Below, piece after piece: positions 55,159-64,000 of a DNA stretch of 64,000 nt; position 1 is the first letter of the stretch, and each line of letters opens with the position of its first letter. The translations under genes and the position numbers were made by a program. Location of the stretch: the NCBI RefSeq assembly GCF_038900095.1, contig NZ_JBBMQQ010000003.1, positions 62,001 to 126,000 on the forward strand, in the 5' to 3' direction. This DNA comes from Hoeflea sp038900095. Its GTDB lineage: Bacteria > Pseudomonadota > Alphaproteobacteria > Rhizobiales > Rhizobiaceae. The notes under the pieces are model-generated. The model did no database searches. It was given only the letters and a program-made list of their open reading frames with translations, and was not told the origin of the DNA.

Positions 55159-56157
55159 ATGAGTAGGTGGTTTGTCACAGGCGGCAATGGGTTCATCGGG
55201 TCCAACCTGGTCACGCTCCTCGCCGGCACCCCGGGAACCACGGCCCCCCTGGCGCGGGAAATCGTCATCTACGATTCAACCGAGGCCTCGGCCAGCCGGC
55301 CTATCGACGCGCTCAAGCAAGCGGCCGGGGCACGCGGGAATGCGCCGGACATCACCTGCGTCACCGGTGACATTCTGGACCGTCCGGCCATGGCCGAGGC
55401 AATGGCCGGTGCCGACTACGTCGTTCATCTCGCGGCTTCATCCAATGTCAACCGGTCCGTCGAAGACCCGTTTTTCGATCACCAGAACAATGTCATCGGC
55501 ACCCTGAACACGCTGGATGCGGCGCGTATGGCCGGCGTCAAACGGCTGGTCTTTGCCTCCTCGAGCGCGCCGCTGGCCAATGCGGCGCCGCCGATCCACG
55601 AGGACATGGCGCCCGATCTCGGGAACCCCTATGCCGCGGGCAAGCTGGCCGGCGAAGCCTATTGCCAGGCATTTTCCAGTTGCTACGGGCTGCAAACCAC
55701 CGTGCTGCGCTTTTCCAATGTGTTCGGCCCCTATTCGGACCGCTCGAGCGGGGTCATCCCGACCTTCATCCGCAAGCTGCTGGCCAGCGAACCGATCGAA
55801 ATCTACGGAGACGGTTCGGCGACGCGCGATTTCATTCATGTCAGCGACATCTGCGCGGTGATTGCGAAGGCCGCCACCGATCAGCGGCCCTCCAGGGGCG
55901 AGGTTTTTCACGTCGCGACAAAGGCCGAAACCAGCATATTGAAGGTCGCCACGCTGCTGGTCGAGGCAATACGGGCGCGCGGTTTCGAGACACCCGAACT
56001 GCTGTTCAAACCCGAGAGGGTCGGCGATGTGCCACGCAGTTTCTCGGAAAATTCCAAGGCAAGACAGTTTTTCAACTGGCAACCCCGCACCACACTCGAG
56101 AAGGATATCGGAGACCTCGTCGACTGGTTCGTCGCCTTGAAGACAGCACAAACCTGA
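55159..56157 (+). CDS. NAD-dependent nucleotide-sugar epimerase/dehydratase
   Basis: The 332-residue extended SDR has FVTGGNGFIGSNLV at its N-terminus and the catalytic Y-x3-K in GNPYAAGKLAGEAYC (about residue 158-168). It acts on an NDP-sugar; the exact one is unclear. The ATG at 55159 matches the fold start; an in-frame TTG at 55144 adds five residues. The 405-base gap after it (56158-56562) has no supported gene and contains an AT-rich stretch. Confidence 0.88.
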   Translation: MSRWFVTGGNGFIGSNLVTLLAGTPGTTAPLAREIVIYDSTEASASRPIDALKQAAGARGNAPDITCVTGDILDRPAMAEAMAGADYVVHLAASSNVNRSVEDPFFDHQNNVIGTLNTLDAARMAGVKRLVFASSSAPLANAAPPIHEDMAPDLGNPYAAGKLAGEAYCQAFSSCYGLQTTVLRFSNVFGPYSDRSSGVIPTFIRKLLASEPIEIYGDGSATRDFIHVSDICAVIAKAATDQRPSRGEVFHVATKAETSILKVATLLVEAIRARGFETPELLFKPERVGDVPRSFSENSKARQFFNWQPRTTLEKDIGDLVDWFVALKTAQT

Positions 56158-56562
56158 ACCGGCCCGGGCTTGCCGGAGGGGGCGGGAGTGAAGGCTGCTA
56201 CCGAGACACCACATATATATATTTGTTGGAGCCACTATCTGGTTTCCTGCGCCCTCGAAAATCTGCCGCATTTCCGGTATGATGAACGGCAACCAAATCC
56301 AATCGGCAAGCATACAAAATAGCTCTGTTTTTACAGCAAATTACCTCCGAACACTCACGCCAAACGGGTAAGCAGGAACTCTGTTTTGCTTACCCAAAGC
56401 CATATCAGGCAAAGGCTCAAGTTACTGGCGTGCTAAAAACGTCAACCCGACAGATTGTCCGCGGCGACGCCAAGCAAGGGCTATCCAACGGCTAGATTGA
56501 CTCAGTTTGATCTAGAAGGTACTCGCTCTCTGCATCGTCACCAGATACTACCGAAAGCCATA

Positions 56563-57801
56563 ATGTCCAGAATAGTAAGCCGCTGTCGCATTTGTGGTAA
56601 TGAGCATCTGGCTCCCATATTGGATCTGGGCGAGCAGGTGATGAGCGGCATTTTCCCGCGGTCCGTATCGGAAGAAGTGGAAACTGGCCCTCTGCAGCTG
56701 GTTAAGTGCATTGGCAAGCCTGAAGAGGCTTGCGGCCTGGTGCAGTTGGCTCACACCTTCGATCTTGAGAGCATGTATGGAGATACGTACGGCTATCGCT
56801 CCGGACTAAATGCCAGCATGGTAAGGCATCTTCATGCCAAGGTGGCTCATATTCAGGAAATCGCTCCGCTCCAGGCCGGAGATCTTATCATTGACATCGG
56901 CAGCAATGATGGAACGACACTTTCGGCTTATCCCGCCGATCTCTACGACCTTGTTGGAGTCGATCCAACCGGCCGGAAGTTTGCGTCATACTACAAGCCG
57001 CACATCCGCCTCATACCGGACTTCTTCTCCGCACAGACCCTGCAACAGCATCTCGGCGGTCGTCGCGCACGGGTTATAACTTCGTTCTCGATGTTTTATG
57101 ATCTGGAGGCACCGGCCGAGTTCATGCATGAAGTTATCCAAATGCTCGAGCACGACGGCATTTGGGTTCTCGAGCAAAGCTATCTTCCGACGATGATCGC
57201 CCGGAACAGTTACGACACAGTGTGTCACGAACACCTTGAGTATTACGCCCTGAGCCAAATCAAATGGATGGCGGATCGCGCCGGGGCAAAGATTATCGAC
57301 GTTTCGTTCAATGATGTGAATGGTGGCAGTTTTTCGCTCACCGTCGCTCGGAAAGAGGCTCCACAGCCGGAATTTTACGGGCTTTCGGCAATCCTTGAGC
57401 ATGAACAGTCCATAGGGCTGGATGGCCTTGCCCTGTTTCGCTCCTTTGCCGAACGGGTTGAGGAAAGCCGGGATGCTTTGCACAATTTTTTCCAAATGGC
57501 TCGTCAAGAAAGTGCTTTCGTTGGGGGGCTCGGAGCTTCCACGAAGGGTAATGTCCTGCTGCAATATTGTGGTGTCACCACAAACGATATCGCTGCCATC
57601 GGAGAAGTTAATGAGGACAAGTTTGGAGCCTTTACCCCAGGCACCCTCATTCCCATCATCCCTGAAAGCGAATTGCTCAGTCAGAAACCAGACTACCTGA
57701 TAGTTCTGCCCTGGCACTTCAAACCGTTTTTCGACAACGCACCTCATCTTGCTGGACAGAAGCTTGTCTACCCGTTGCCCAAGATCAAGGTGAACGGGTG
57801 A
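56563..57801 (+). CDS. NDP-sugar C-methyltransferase
   Basis: The 412-residue enzyme has an N-terminal zinc-binding part (C8, C11 in CRICGNEH; later cysteines in VKCIGKPEEAC), a SAM-binding core (LIIDIGSNDGTTL) and a C-terminal domain typical of C-methyltransferases such as TylC3 (GLGASTKGNVLLQYCGVT). It would C-methylate a 4-keto-deoxysugar. The frame is open 36 codons upstream, but homology-like sequence starts at the ATG 56563. It opens an AT-richer block. Confidence 0.88.
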   Translation: MSRIVSRCRICGNEHLAPILDLGEQVMSGIFPRSVSEEVETGPLQLVKCIGKPEEACGLVQLAHTFDLESMYGDTYGYRSGLNASMVRHLHAKVAHIQEIAPLQAGDLIIDIGSNDGTTLSAYPADLYDLVGVDPTGRKFASYYKPHIRLIPDFFSAQTLQQHLGGRRARVITSFSMFYDLEAPAEFMHEVIQMLEHDGIWVLEQSYLPTMIARNSYDTVCHEHLEYYALSQIKWMADRAGAKIIDVSFNDVNGGSFSLTVARKEAPQPEFYGLSAILEHEQSIGLDGLALFRSFAERVEESRDALHNFFQMARQESAFVGGLGASTKGNVLLQYCGVTTNDIAAIGEVNEDKFGAFTPGTLIPIIPESELLSQKPDYLIVLPWHFKPFFDNAPHLAGQKLVYPLPKIKVNG

Positions 57802-58029
57802 GCGAAAAACTTCCTGGCAGACATTTGTCACGCCGTCCAAAGATGCTGCTCTGCGATCCCTCTCGCCAAGTCTGAGGCAAGTATGCCGATCGAAGCTATT
57901 CGCCATAGACGAGGGAACTTGCGACATCTGAATGGTAGAGCGTCAAGGCACCTACTATCTTATGCCAACACGTGAAGCTGTTCGCGCTTTCCAGAGACAA
58001 GGTTACCGATTCTTCTAGGAAGGACATCT

Positions 58030-59139
58030 GTGAAGACAAGACCAAACATCCCTTGGGCGAAGGCCGAGTTTTGGGGCAGCGAAGAGAAGTACGTCATCGA
58101 TGCGCTTCGATCGAGCTGGATCTCCGGCGGCCCATATGTTGAACGGCTGGAAGCTGCATGCGCTGAGTTCCTTGGCGTTCCCCATGCCATTGCTGTGAGC
58201 AATGGTACAGCGGCGCTGGATCTGTCCTTTCTGGCTCTCGATATTCAGCCTGGTGACGAGATCATTGTGCCGGGTTTCGCGTTCATGGCGGCCGCAAATC
58301 TGGCGCTACAGAAAGGCGCTATCCCGGTCTTTTGCGATGTCGACCCGCTAACCTGGTGCATCCAGCCAAAGGCCGTGGAAAAGCTCATCTCCAAACAAAC
58401 GCGCGCAATTGTTGCCGTACACAGCTACGGCAACATGTGCGACGTTCCTGGACTGGTCGATCTCGCCGCGGCCCATGATATTGCTCTCATAGAGGATGCG
58501 GCTGAAGCATTCGGCTCGAAAATGGATTCGCTCCTAGCTGGCACACAGGGACACATAAATACATTCAGCTTTCATGCCACCAAAACAGTCACTACGGGCG
58601 AAGGTGGTCTGGTGACCACCCACGACAGCGATCTTGCCGAGAAAATGCGTCTCTATCGCAGCCATGGCCTGCGTCGCCATAGGCATTATTGGCACGAACT
58701 GCCGGGCCACAATTTTCGCCTGACCAATCTTCAGGCTGCCATGGGTGTGGCCCAGATGGAAAAAATCGAGACCATTCTGGATCACCGAGTCAGGATGTAC
58801 CAGCGGTACAAGAATCGGATTCAATCGATGCCGGGCACTCAAATGCAGATGATCACGGAGACATGCGAGGCGGCGATTTGGGCCGTTGCCTTACGTCTGG
58901 ACGCCACGTCCTTCCCGCAGGGACGCGACGAAGTAATGTCTGCGCTGTCGAGCCGAGGAATTGAGACGCGTCCCGGATTTCAGCCACCGGCGGAAATGGA
59001 CTATTTTGGCCCAACGTCTGTTCCGGTGAGCGAAAATCTTGGACGCTGGGTTATCAGTCTGCCGAGCTACCCAAGCCTGACCGACAGCGAAATTGATTAC
59101 ATTTGCAACGAACTTGCAAAGTTGAGCAAAGCCGGATGA
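58030..59139 (+). CDS. DegT/DnrJ/EryC1/StrS-family sugar aminotransferase
   Basis: The 369-residue PLP enzyme has IAVSNGTAALDLSF, the phosphate-binding and pocket blocks EDAAEAFGSK, and the PLP lysine K185 in FHATKTVTTGEGG. It would aminate a 4-keto (or 3-keto) sugar nucleotide. With gmd at the window edge, GDP-perosamine is one candidate product (inference). The start is GTG with GGAAGGA upstream. Its stop overlaps the next gene as ATGA. Confidence 0.92.
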   Translation: MKTRPNIPWAKAEFWGSEEKYVIDALRSSWISGGPYVERLEAACAEFLGVPHAIAVSNGTAALDLSFLALDIQPGDEIIVPGFAFMAAANLALQKGAIPVFCDVDPLTWCIQPKAVEKLISKQTRAIVAVHSYGNMCDVPGLVDLAAAHDIALIEDAAEAFGSKMDSLLAGTQGHINTFSFHATKTVTTGEGGLVTTHDSDLAEKMRLYRSHGLRRHRHYWHELPGHNFRLTNLQAAMGVAQMEKIETILDHRVRMYQRYKNRIQSMPGTQMQMITETCEAAIWAVALRLDATSFPQGRDEVMSALSSRGIETRPGFQPPAEMDYFGPTSVPVSENLGRWVISLPSYPSLTDSEIDYICNELAKLSKAG

Positions 59140-59909
59140 CCTTACAAACCGCATCAAACGCATTTTCGGTGATTTTGCCGACCTACAATGAAGCCGGCAA
59201 CATAGTTGAGCTCGTCAACAAGATCCGCTCTGCCGTCCCGGAAGGGTTTGCCTGTGAAGTCCTCGTGATCGACGATAACAGCCCGGACGGAACGTTTGAT
59301 CTCGTGCGCGAAACGTTCAAAAATGATCCATCCGTCCGGCCAATCCTGCGGACCAGCGACCGCGGTTTTGCGAAGTCGATACGGCATGGGATCGAGAATG
59401 CGGCGCATGAACGGATCATCGTGATGGACAGCGATCTGACCCATGATCCGATCGAAATTCCAAGACTTCTGCATGTGGGAGAGATCTACGATATTGTCAG
59501 CGGTTCCCGCTTCTGTGCCGGCGGCCGCATGACAGATACCAAGCACTACATGACCAGCCTGGTGTACAATTGGATATTACGGCTGTTATTGCGCACTCAG
59601 GTTCAAGACAATCTCGGTGGCTATTTCTGCGCACGACGAGACAGCATTTTGCAGTTACCGATGAACGAGATTTTCTTCGGCTATGGTGAGTATTATTTCC
59701 GCCTGCTCCATTTCGCACAGCGGGCAGGAATGTCGATCGTGGAGTTACCATCGCACTACCTGTTGCGCGGAGCGGGTACGAGCAAATCCAACTGGTTGCA
59801 CATGATCTGGAGCTACACGACAGCAGCGCTCCGGCTGAAATCAAGAATTGCGTTCTCGGAGGAAACCAAAGGCGACAACAATTCATCGACTACGCCGCAT
59901 TCATCATGA
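59136..59909 (+). CDS. GT2-family polyprenyl-phosphate-type glycosyltransferase
   Basis: The 257-residue enzyme starts SVILPTYNEAGNIVELV, with VIDDNSPDGT and metal motif MDSDLTHD, as in dolichol-phosphate mannosyltransferases. There are no strong C-terminal membrane helices, so it is Dpm1-like without an anchor. Its ATG overlaps the aminotransferase stop, and its stop overlaps the UPF0104 start, so three genes are translationally coupled. It would make a lipid-linked sugar. Confidence 0.88.
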   Translation: MTLQTASNAFSVILPTYNEAGNIVELVNKIRSAVPEGFACEVLVIDDNSPDGTFDLVRETFKNDPSVRPILRTSDRGFAKSIRHGIENAAHERIIVMDSDLTHDPIEIPRLLHVGEIYDIVSGSRFCAGGRMTDTKHYMTSLVYNWILRLLLRTQVQDNLGGYFCARRDSILQLPMNEIFFGYGEYYFRLLHFAQRAGMSIVELPSHYLLRGAGTSKSNWLHMIWSYTTAALRLKSRIAFSEETKGDNNSSTTPHSS

Positions 59910-60877
59910 GCGACAGACCGACCAAGGGACGCATGAGGTATCTCACTTTTGGAGTTCGCCTGCTGTTTACAGCTGGCCTCCTGGGAATCGCCCTGCAGAC
60001 AGTCGACCTTGAACTCATCCGGTCAGGCCTCGAGGCTGATCTCGGCTTTGCGTTGATGCTGTCGTTTTCTCTTCTGCTGTTTGCTCTGGCGCTCTCCGCG
60101 ATAAGATGGGTGCTGGTCTGCAACCTTACCGGAATTAAGCTCAGTACCTTGATGTCCGGAGCGATCGTTTTGATCGGACATTTCTTCAATCAGCTCCTTC
60201 CAACCTCTTTCGGCGGCGATGCCATGCGTGGCTGGTGCCTATGGCGCCAGGGAACCACCCTGAAGAAAGCCTTCGCCAGCGTTCTTCTGGACCGGCTATT
60301 CGGTTTGGCAGCTCTCCTGATGCTTGTGGTCGGAGGATTGCCCCTGTTGGCCATTCGCCTAGGAACCAACCTGCCATTCTATGCGGCCGGAGGAATCCTT
60401 GCCGCCGCAGCACTCGGGCTATTTCTGCTACTGAACCTGCACGGAGCTCCGGCGACACTTCGGCGGCGCCGGTTCTGGCCACTATTTGAAAGACTTTCCG
60501 TTCATGCGCGGAATATCTTGAGTGCGCCAACCGAGATAGCCATCATCATGATCCTGTCATTGGTGGCACATGCGAGTGCTCTTTACACAACAGCCCTGAT
60601 ATCAAACGCCCTTGGTGCACCCCTTACCTTGACCGACGCCCTGCTGATCGTGCCATCCGTGCTGGTACTGACCGCCTTGCCGATTTCGATTGGCGGTTGG
60701 GGCGTGCGCGAAGCCGGTCTTGCAGGCGGCTTCGCGCTGATTGGGCTCGACCCTGGTGTCGCGGTTACAACGTCCATTCTGTTCGGAGCCGTCAACATCC
60801 TGGGAGGCGTCATCGGCGGTCTGGTCTTCCTCGCGATGGGTAGTCCTAAACCGGTTACATCCGAGGACGCTTCCTGA
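59906..60877 (+). CDS. UPF0104/LPG-synthase-type transmembrane protein
   Basis: The 323-residue polytopic protein has about eight hydrophobic helices and the family stretch GHFFNQLLPTSFGGDAMRG, with PISIGGWGVREAGLAGGF near its end. Members co-occur with Dpm1-like GTs and may act as flippases or glycosyl carriers. It overlaps the preceding GT2 gene (ATGA). Its 3' end overlaps the convergent methyltransferase by 23 bases. Confidence 0.85.
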   Translation: MSDRPTKGRMRYLTFGVRLLFTAGLLGIALQTVDLELIRSGLEADLGFALMLSFSLLLFALALSAIRWVLVCNLTGIKLSTLMSGAIVLIGHFFNQLLPTSFGGDAMRGWCLWRQGTTLKKAFASVLLDRLFGLAALLMLVVGGLPLLAIRLGTNLPFYAAGGILAAAALGLFLLLNLHGAPATLRRRRFWPLFERLSVHARNILSAPTEIAIIMILSLVAHASALYTTALISNALGAPLTLTDALLIVPSVLVLTALPISIGGWGVREAGLAGGFALIGLDPGVAVTTSILFGAVNILGGVIGGLVFLAMGSPKPVTSEDAS

Positions 60878-61661
60878 GCGAATAATAGACCAGGCATTCG
60901 CCCTCATCCCTCACAGCCCGGTCCACAGCGCCGGACAGCAGTGTCGCCATGACTGGAGCCGTGAACGGGCGCAACGCCGGTAAAAGCAGCCAGCGCCGGA
61001 ACAACTTCTTGGCAATCAGTGCTGGCAACGCCAGTGGAGTCAAAAGGTCATAAAGCGTCGAGGTGTTCACCGGGACATAAGGGCGTTCGACTTCGACCTC
61101 GAACCCGGCCTGCTCAAACAGCTGGCGCCACTCGGCCAAAGTATGAACATTATAATGCTTCCAGAAACGGTTATAAAACTGTCCGTATCGTTTCGCTTGC
61201 CCAACAAGGCCGATGGAAGAGAGAAGACGGGCGATGAACGTTGCACGCTCGAGCTTGTCTGTTGGTATGGTGATGTAGAAACGCGCGGTGTCGCTCATAA
61301 GCCGGTGCACTTCCTGCAGAACCGGCATGAGATCGGGAATGTGCTCCAGAACACTGTTTGAAAAAACGGTATTATAGGTGCCGTCAGCCTTCGGAATATC
61401 GTCACCGAAACATACAATGAGTTCATTGTACTTATCGAGAGGCCTTGCACGCTCCACTTCACTGGCGTCGGGATCGATACCGGTATCGATCTTGCCGGCG
61501 AACAGAATGTCTGCGAAGATTCCATCGCCGCAGCCTATGTCCAAAATAGGTGCAGGCCACTCTTTGCCGACATGCAGGCCACATTCAATGGAGCGCTCCA
61601 ATGCCAACGCAGCTGGTGCGATTCTTAGATACCGCTTCAAGAAGTTATTGTGAAACTGCAC
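60855..61661 (-). CDS. Class I SAM-dependent methyltransferase
   Basis: The 268-residue enzyme has the SAM loop ILDIGCGDGIFADIL, with the following VFSNSVLEHIPDL (Methyltransf_11 pattern) and a C-terminal hydrophobic stretch (ALPALIAKKLF). It may modify a cell-surface sugar or lipid. It overlaps the upstream membrane gene by 17 bases, so it is co-transcribed with it; its tail overlaps the convergent UPF0104 gene. Confidence 0.82.
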   Translation of the reverse strand: MQFHNNFLKRYLRIAPAALALERSIECGLHVGKEWPAPILDIGCGDGIFADILFAGKIDTGIDPDASEVERARPLDKYNELIVCFGDDIPKADGTYNTVFSNSVLEHIPDLMPVLQEVHRLMSDTARFYITIPTDKLERATFIARLLSSIGLVGQAKRYGQFYNRFWKHYNVHTLAEWRQLFEQAGFEVEVERPYVPVNTSTLYDLLTPLALPALIAKKLFRRWLLLPALRPFTAPVMATLLSGAVDRAVRDEGECLVYYSLRKRPRM

Positions 61662-63504
61662 GGTCGGTCCTTTCCGGGGAATAAACGACGTAGGTTGGGT
61701 TGTGAAATACCTGCCTGAAATTTTCTGGATTTTTCAACGTGTCCGTCTTCCGCAATATCAAGTATTTATAACTATACTTTCGAACCGCTTCCTCCATTCT
61801 GACACGCTTGACCCTCTCAATGAAGTCTGGCGCAACCTTCCCGCTTGCGAAAAGATCGGGAACAGCAGCATTATAGTTTTGATAAATCAACAATTGATAG
61901 AATCCCACCGCCTGAAACGCATCTTGATCGAACAACGTCGTCATCGGCCCATAGATGTAATCATAAAACGCGGCGATATCATCTTTTGGTGCATTCAAAA
62001 TTGAATTAATGATAATCTCATTATTCTCGACAAGATCGACGACATGGAGAAAACGCTTCATGAGTTCGTCAAACGGCAAGGCATTCATCGCGTACAGACC
62101 GACGAAAGGCGTGGCATCGGTATAGAAGTCGATCAGCGTGGTGTCATCAATATTTCCGGAAGCCACCACGTCACCAGGCATTGTATGCGCCGCGAGCCAC
62201 GACATGGTGTCATATCGATCACGTTCGAGGAACCCGGACCACTTTTGCGGCTCGTAAGGCCTGATCAGCTCTGAAACACCGATGAAGCCAATCATCAGGA
62301 GAATGCTGACCGGTATCTGCCAAAACCGTACGCGGTGCCTTGTCGACTCTGCAAACTTCTGCTGCAGTCCCCGCCCCGCGATCCCCCAAATCCATACCAC
62401 CGCCGAAATACACAGGGCGACACACAGAACGAGCGCAATCATCGTTGCCCCGCGCAGCCAGAGCCGGTCGCCGAGCGTGACGCTGTCGCTTAGAAGGCCT
62501 ATCAGCATTGAGCCGAACAGCATCGACTTCAACAGCACTTCTCTTGTGCCCCATTTATATCCAATTCGGCCGATCAGTATCGGTATGAGCAGAACAAAGA
62601 AATTCGTATTGATGTTCAAGCCGGCAAAACGGCCATGCCCCAGCTGAGCCCCGAGTTCGGTTTGGTAAAAGCGATAGAAAGCCACTTCCTGCCATGCCAG
62701 CCCGACCAACAGCGCCAAGGCAGCAAACAAAAGTGGAAAATGAATACGCCGCTGACTCACGAGTACGAACAAAAACGTCAGGCCTACACCCGCACCGATA
62801 TTCGCCCCGACAGCTATGCTTGACGCTGACGTCAATGTGAGCAGTCCGCATGCAAGAAGGTATCGCGCGACGGTCGGCTTCTCCAGCAGAGCCAAGAGGG
62901 ACGCAATTGCAAAAAGACCAAAGCTCCAAAACAGCGTCGGGCTCATCAGACGCACCACATTGGCCTCGAAACGCCACAGATGCAGGAAATTGGTGTAAAT
63001 AGTGCCGGAGAACAAGCTCCACGAAAACGCATCCGAAATAAAGATAATGAGCCCGGCGAGGGCCAGCGATGAAGCCATGCCAAACCGGCGGTTCAGAATC
63101 AGCTGAAGCGCGACAAGTGCTGCAAACGCAAGGAGAGCCGTCTGAACCACCATCAATGCACCGAGAGCTGCGGCGTGATTGGGAGTTACAAACTTCATTA
63201 CCTTGTAGATCAGGTGATCGACGATCAGTCCCGCCACAAAGGAGCAGGCCAGTGGATTACCGCTGGCGTCGACTTCATTTTCGTCGGCGGGGCTTCGGCA
63301 AGCGCTGGCACCCCGCTTGATAAGGCTGAAATAAAGATAGTTGTCATTGAGGTCGGTACTGTGACCGGCGATGGGCACGCCGACACGAATCTCATCGGAT
63401 GACAAGCTCCGGCGAAGCATGTTCTGGTGAGCGATCAGGGCAACCATCATAGCGGCAAGGGCATAAACGACGATGGAGCGCCATGTGGAGCCGCTGTTAG
63501 TCAT
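61645..63504 (-). CDS. Large polytopic membrane protein of the sugar locus
   Basis: The 619-residue product has about 12 helices spread over residues 10-440 and a C-terminal soluble tail of about 170 residues, a layout seen in GT-C enzymes and O-unit polymerases. The loop after the first helix includes HSTDLNDNYLYFSLI. I cannot identify the family. Local composition is AT-rich (40 percent GC over 61741-61800). The ATG at 63504 lies 26 bases after the gmd stop; the longer frame overlaps gmd. Confidence 0.72.
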   Translation of the reverse strand: MTNSGSTWRSIVVYALAAMMVALIAHQNMLRRSLSSDEIRVGVPIAGHSTDLNDNYLYFSLIKRGASACRSPADENEVDASGNPLACSFVAGLIVDHLIYKVMKFVTPNHAAALGALMVVQTALLAFAALVALQLILNRRFGMASSLALAGLIIFISDAFSWSLFSGTIYTNFLHLWRFEANVVRLMSPTLFWSFGLFAIASLLALLEKPTVARYLLACGLLTLTSASSIAVGANIGAGVGLTFLFVLVSQRRIHFPLLFAALALLVGLAWQEVAFYRFYQTELGAQLGHGRFAGLNINTNFFVLLIPILIGRIGYKWGTREVLLKSMLFGSMLIGLLSDSVTLGDRLWLRGATMIALVLCVALCISAVVWIWGIAGRGLQQKFAESTRHRVRFWQIPVSILLMIGFIGVSELIRPYEPQKWSGFLERDRYDTMSWLAAHTMPGDVVASGNIDDTTLIDFYTDATPFVGLYAMNALPFDELMKRFLHVVDLVENNEIIINSILNAPKDDIAAFYDYIYGPMTTLFDQDAFQAVGFYQLLIYQNYNAAVPDLFASGKVAPDFIERVKRVRMEEAVRKYSYKYLILRKTDTLKNPENFRQVFHNPTYVVYSPERTDRAVSQ

Positions 63505-63530
63505 AGCCACTGTCCTAGGTTCGACGGAAG

Positions 63531-64000
63531 TTAAAGATGCTCGATTCGCGACTCTAGTTCGCCCAGCTTGAGCCTCCGTCGATCCGAATCGACCATTTGC
63601 CGAACCATGTCTTCGAACGAAGTTTTGGGTTCCCACCCCAATACACGCTTTGCCTTGCTTGCATCACCCAGCAGATAGTCAACTTCCAATGGACGAAAAT
63701 ATTCTGCTGAGACCTCCACCAGTGTGCGTCCGCTTTTCCGGCAGATGCCCTTCTCCTGAGCACCACTGCCAACCCACTCGATTTCTATTCCACAGTGCTC
63801 GAAGGCCAACTGTGTGAATTCGCGCACCGTTCGTGTCTTGCCGGTGGCAAGCACGTAGTCATCGGGCTGGTCCTGCTGCAGCATCAACCACATGCCTTCC
63901 ACATAGTCGCGTGCATGTCCCCAGTCCCGGCTGGCGTCAAGATTGCCGAGATAGAGAACCTCCTGCTTGCCTTCATCAATGGCAGCCACCGCCCGTGTAA
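63531..64000 (-). CDS. gmd: GDP-mannose 4,6-dehydratase, C-terminal part (runs off the right edge)
   Basis: About 156 C-terminal residues are present, up to the window end; the start lies outside. The block LYLGNLDASRDWGHARDYVEG is diagnostic of Gmd, followed by YVLATGKTRTVREF and the substrate-side FRPLEVDYLLGDASKAKRVLGW. The NAD-binding motif and Y-x3-K lie beyond the window. It makes GDP-4-keto-6-deoxymannose, precursor of fucose, rhamnose or perosamine. The two following minus-strand genes may form its operon. Confidence 0.95.
   Translation of the reverse strand, partial: TRAVAAIDEGKQEVLYLGNLDASRDWGHARDYVEGMWLMLQQDQPDDYVLATGKTRTVREFTQLAFEHCGIEIEWVGSGAQEKGICRKSGRTLVEVSAEYFRPLEVDYLLGDASKAKRVLGWEPKTSFEDMVRQMVDSDRRRLKLGELESRIEHL

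Noticed and set aside
54840..55268. 142-residue frame in the 530-base gap before the epimerase gene
   Set aside because: Its composition is proline/arginine-rich and low in complexity, it overlaps the epimerase start, and it has no domain or ribosome site.

Overview
The window reads as one 64-kb chromosomal stretch of an alphaproteobacterium of the Rhizobiales, most likely close to Hoeflea/Rhizobiaceae. This rests on high G+C with strong third-position GC, the leftward run glnD-murJ-trpS-usp-nfu-tsaB-rimI-mur-plsC-miaB-phoH, a Mur-type Fur regulator, and the membrane ferritin MbfA preceded by an Irr-type (ICE) box. The genus is inferred from gene order and protein style, not from a database search.

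Layout. 1-11.3 kb: housekeeping genes on the minus strand (RNA modification, phospholipid synthesis, metal regulation, Fe-S assembly, nitrogen signalling). 11.4-14 kb: an unusual pair, a RimK-like ATP-grasp ligase and a GNAT/C39-peptidase fusion. 15.1-18.7 kb: four minus-strand genes (three rich in SnoaL/NTF2 folds, one DUF2218) divergent from a LysR regulator. 18.9-29.5 kb: DNA repair (nth, an AraC-MGMT fusion), gpmA, dapB, an ABC exporter, glk, mgsA, mepA and a large GT-C-like membrane protein. 29.5-33.5 kb: GT2 transferase, EamA-like protein, methyltransferase, oxidoreductase, GtrA, which look like lipid-linked sugar handling. 33.5-37.3 kb: a NAMPT-type nadV, a Zur-box-preceded zinT, a decayed second copy of the nadV 5' end, and a low-GC insert encoding a Clp-fold SDH protease with a small partner. 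37.3-43 kb: pheT, an unknown gene, pheS, rplT, rpmI and infC (ATT start). 43-52 kb: hydrolase, transglutaminase-like protease, MFS, CapD-type dehydratase, mbfA, YiiX-like amidase, XRE regulator with a short SulP carrier. 52-64 kb: surface-polysaccharide genes (initiating sugar transferase fusion, Wzy/WaaL-like protein, epimerase, C-methyltransferase, DegT aminotransferase, GT2, UPF0104 flippase-like protein, methyltransferase, membrane protein, gmd). From about 56.2 kb the base composition becomes more AT-rich, suggesting an exchanged sugar locus.

Most genes are ordinary core genes. The stretches that most deserve follow-up are the ATP-grasp/GNAT-peptidase pair, the SDH-protease insert beside the nadV remnant, the unknown gene inside pheST, the SnoaL cluster with its palindromic operator, and the sugar locus at the right end. 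No tRNA, rRNA, CRISPR array, transposase or integrase was recognised.
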